Assembly (NCBI GenBank): GCA_041393495.1
Contig: JAWKKA010000027.1
Coordinates: 1-6,093 of the forward strand
Direction of reading: 5' to 3'
Length of the DNA: 6,093 nucleotides
DNA from: RHKX01 sp041393495
GTDB taxonomy: Bacteria; Actinomycetota; Thermoleophilia; Solirubrobacterales; 70-9
The notes beneath the pieces were generated by a model. That model worked only from the letters and a program-made list of their open reading frames with translations. It did not search any database and was not told the origin of the DNA. Each line of letters starts with the position of its first letter. Position 1 is the first letter of the stretch. Position numbers and translations under genes: made by a program. Positions 5,057-6,093 of this stretch are shown one piece after another.

Positions 5057-5086
5057 GCCCGATCGAGGCTGAGACGTTGATCGGGC
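5057..5086 (-). terminator. Hairpin abutting the methyltransferase stop codon
   Basis: GCCCGATC (5057-5064) and GATCGGGC (5079-5086) form a perfect 8-bp stem with a 14-base loop. On the minus strand it begins at the first base after the methyltransferase TGA (5089-5087). A competing 6-bp stem CGTTGA/TCAACG (5075-5092) overlaps the stop itself. No T-tract. It pairs with the hairpin after the convergent GNAT gene. Confidence 0.45.
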
Positions 5087-5671
5087 TCAACGGCTGACGG
5101 TGGCGATGAGCGCGAAGTGGAAGGGCAGCTCGATCGCTGCCGGGCGAGCATGCAAGCCGGCCTCGCCGAGTGCGGCGGCCGCCTCGCCGGCGTCGTAGAG
5201 CAGCTCGTCGGGCGGTCCGGAATCGCGCGGCCGGCCCCGCTCCCAATCGACCACGAGCACGAAGCCGTTCGGCGCGAGCAGGCGCCGCATCTCCGCGAGG
5301 GCGCCCTCGCCGCGCACCTCGTGCAGCAGGTTGACGGCCAGGATCCGGTCGACGGCGCCGTCCCCGAGCGGCACCACGTTGTCGACAACGTGCTCCAGCT
5401 CCACCCCGACATCCGGGCTCAGACGCTCCCGAAGCCGATCGAGCATCTCCCCGCTGCTGTCGACGGCGACCACGCGACCACCGCTTCCGAGGGCACGGGC
5501 GATCGGCAGCGTCAGCCGTCCCGTGCCGGCGCCGTAGTCGACCACCGTCTCCTCGCCGCCGAGCTCCAGCAGGTCCACGAGCGCAGCGGTCGGCAGGTAG
5601 CGCTCGCGCTCCGGCGCGTCCAGGAGGTGTGCGCGCGCGGGATCGAACTTCTTGGGGTCCCTGGCCGTCAT
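5087..5671 (-). CDS. Class I SAM-dependent methyltransferase
   Basis: A 194-residue cytosolic enzyme predicted to transfer a methyl group from S-adenosylmethionine to an unidentified acceptor. The Rossmann-type domain shows motif I VVDYGAGTG (43-51), the acidic residue after strand 2 in VVAVDSS (Asp71, ribose contact), GDGAVDRILAVNLLHEV (103-119) for strand 4, and MRRLLAPNGFVLVVDW for the helix and strand that follow. This is the Methyltransf_11/25 type, UbiE-like. The N-terminal FDPARAHLLDAPERERYLPT (9-28) is a helical lid seen in close relatives as I recall them. I chose ATG 5671 because the sequence upstream (possible start at 5926) encodes Pro/Arg-rich residues unrelated to the family. 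There is no Shine-Dalgarno sequence; CACACT lies six bases upstream and might be a weak -10 of a leaderless mRNA. The gene is convergent with GNAT and appears complete. Confidence 0.9.
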   Translation of the reverse strand: MTARDPKKFDPARAHLLDAPERERYLPTAALVDLLELGGEETVVDYGAGTGRLTLPIARALGSGGRVVAVDSSGEMLDRLRERLSPDVGVELEHVVDNVVPLGDGAVDRILAVNLLHEVRGEGALAEMRRLLAPNGFVLVVDWERGRPRDSGPPDELLYDAGEAAAALGEAGLHARPAAIELPFHFALIATVSR

Positions 5672-5723
5672 GTAGTCAGTGTGGCGTAACGCGGACGCGA
5701 TGATGCCTACTGGGTAGGTCGGG

Positions 5724-5747
5724 GACCCCTTTGTACGTACGGGGGTC
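5724..5747. promoter_or_regulatory. Hairpin with a nested GTACGTAC palindrome
   Basis: GACCCC (5724-5729) pairs with GGGGTC (5742-5747), and the loop holds the 8-base palindrome GTACGTAC (5733-5740). It lies 53-76 bases upstream of the methyltransferase start, a position suited to a regulator site; no known operator is recognised. Confidence 0.3.
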
Positions 5748-5861
5748 TGTCTGATCGGAGGACGCGGGGGCGGCTTGCGGCATCCCGTTACAAGCCGAAA
5801 AGGCCAGTCCGTGACCGAGGTCGACATCGCAGACGCGGAAGCAGCCACCGTGAGGGCCGTA

Positions 5862-5899
5862 GGGGGGACCGGGGGGACCTTGCGATCGGTTTGCGATCG
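5862..5899 (+). repeat. Two consecutive short tandem duplications
   Basis: GGGGGGACC occurs twice back to back (5862-5870, 5871-5879), directly followed by TTGCGATCG twice (5880-5888, 5891-5899) with an 11-base period. The second pair is spaced by one helical turn, as in iteron-type operators. Role unknown. Confidence 0.55.
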
Positions 5900-6032
5900 A
5901 GATCTCAGACGGCGAGCGGCGGACACTCTCGGCTACCCGGTGTCGACATGCCGGTCGGTTCTCAAACCGGGGCCGGAGCCCCCACCGAAGGCACCCACTT
6001 GCAAGGCACACCCGACCCGAGCGGAGGGGGAG

Positions 6033-6093
6033 GTGTCCAGCGCCAAGACATATGTCACACCTGATTGGTCACCGGTGAGTCGGGACATAGGTC
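6033..6093 (+). CDS. Possible start of a gene running off the right edge
   Basis: GTG 6033 is preceded by GGAGGGGGAG, with GGAGG five bases upstream, an excellent Shine-Dalgarno sequence, and the frame stays open to the last base (MSSAKTYVTPDWSPVSRDIG). Against it, only about 11 of 20 third positions are G or C, far below the other genes, and the same bases hold several palindromes typical of regulatory DNA or element ends. No family is recognised. The same frame is open back to 5718, so other starts are possible. Confidence 0.25.
   Translation, partial: MSSAKTYVTPDWSPVSRDIG

Larger units (their letters stand above)
5672..6032. other. Gene-free stretch of lower G+C upstream of the methyltransferase
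   Basis: I support no gene here. G+C falls to about 60 % in 5701-5760, well below the genes to the left. It contains CCTAC-TGG-GTAGG (5706-5718), a hairpin at 5724-5747, short tandem repeats at 5862-5899, a TGTCGACA palindrome (5941-5948), and CGGTT-CTCA-AACCG (5956-5969). A plus-strand frame is open from 5718 to the window end with a GTG at 5811, but its translation has no recognisable motif and an odd Cys/Pro/Arg mix, so I do not call it. Confidence 0.45.

Noticed and set aside
5672..5926. 85-residue N-terminal extension of the methyltransferase
   Set aside because: The extra residues are Pro/Arg/Ser-rich and unlike the family; the FDPARA...RYLP segment after ATG 5671 is where the protein should begin.
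5811..6093. Plus-strand frame from GTG 5811 to the window end
   Set aside because: Open, but without a Shine-Dalgarno sequence or recognisable motif, and it crosses the tandem repeats; the frame may be open by chance. Only the better-supported start at 6033 is listed, with low confidence.

Overview
The window is a stretch of very GC-rich chromosomal DNA (about 70-75 % G+C in the genes, third codon positions almost all G or C). The gene families and promoter style suggest Actinomycetota. A member of the Thermoleophilia (Solirubrobacterales and relatives) is my best guess, but it rests on general resemblance and not on a marker gene. No rRNA, intact tRNA, CRISPR array or complete insertion sequence is visible.

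Layout, left to right. (1) 1-114, minus: the signal-peptide end of a secreted protein that runs off the left edge. (2) 115-344: a gene-free stretch with two strong G-quadruplex motifs. (3) 345-1154, minus: a short-chain dehydrogenase/reductase whose catalytic Lys is replaced by Arg. (4) 1199-1561, minus: the four-helix membrane domain of a pentameric ligand-gated ion channel, without its extracellular domain. (5) 1561-about 1740: a hydrophobic plus-strand frame that begins exactly where the channel similarity stops, which suggests a rearrangement junction. (6) 1789-2466, minus: an intact GAP-family membrane protein, preceded by a 30-codon small ORF with a strong Shine-Dalgarno sequence that ends two bases before the GAP start. 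(7) About 2675-2904, plus: a remnant of a class III nucleotide cyclase. (8) 2921-4384, plus: a secreted clan GH-A glycoside hydrolase. (9) 4520-5020, plus: a GNAT acetyltransferase. (10) 5087-5671, minus: a class I SAM-dependent methyltransferase, convergent with the GNAT gene, with two hairpins between them. (11) 5672-6093: DNA of lower G+C with short tandem repeats and palindromes, possibly the edge of a foreign element, with a weak candidate gene start at 6033.

The genes do not form one pathway. They look like a series of monocistronic housekeeping or accessory genes, broken by two decayed or truncated genes (channel, cyclase). Several starts lack a Shine-Dalgarno sequence but have a TAnnnT box 6-8 bases upstream, the pattern of leaderless transcription. 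I found no convincing new multi-gene system. The items most worth a second look are the headless channel and its junction, the coupled small ORF before the GAP gene, the Tyr-xxx-Arg dehydrogenase, the cyclase remnant in frame with the hydrolase, and the right-hand end.
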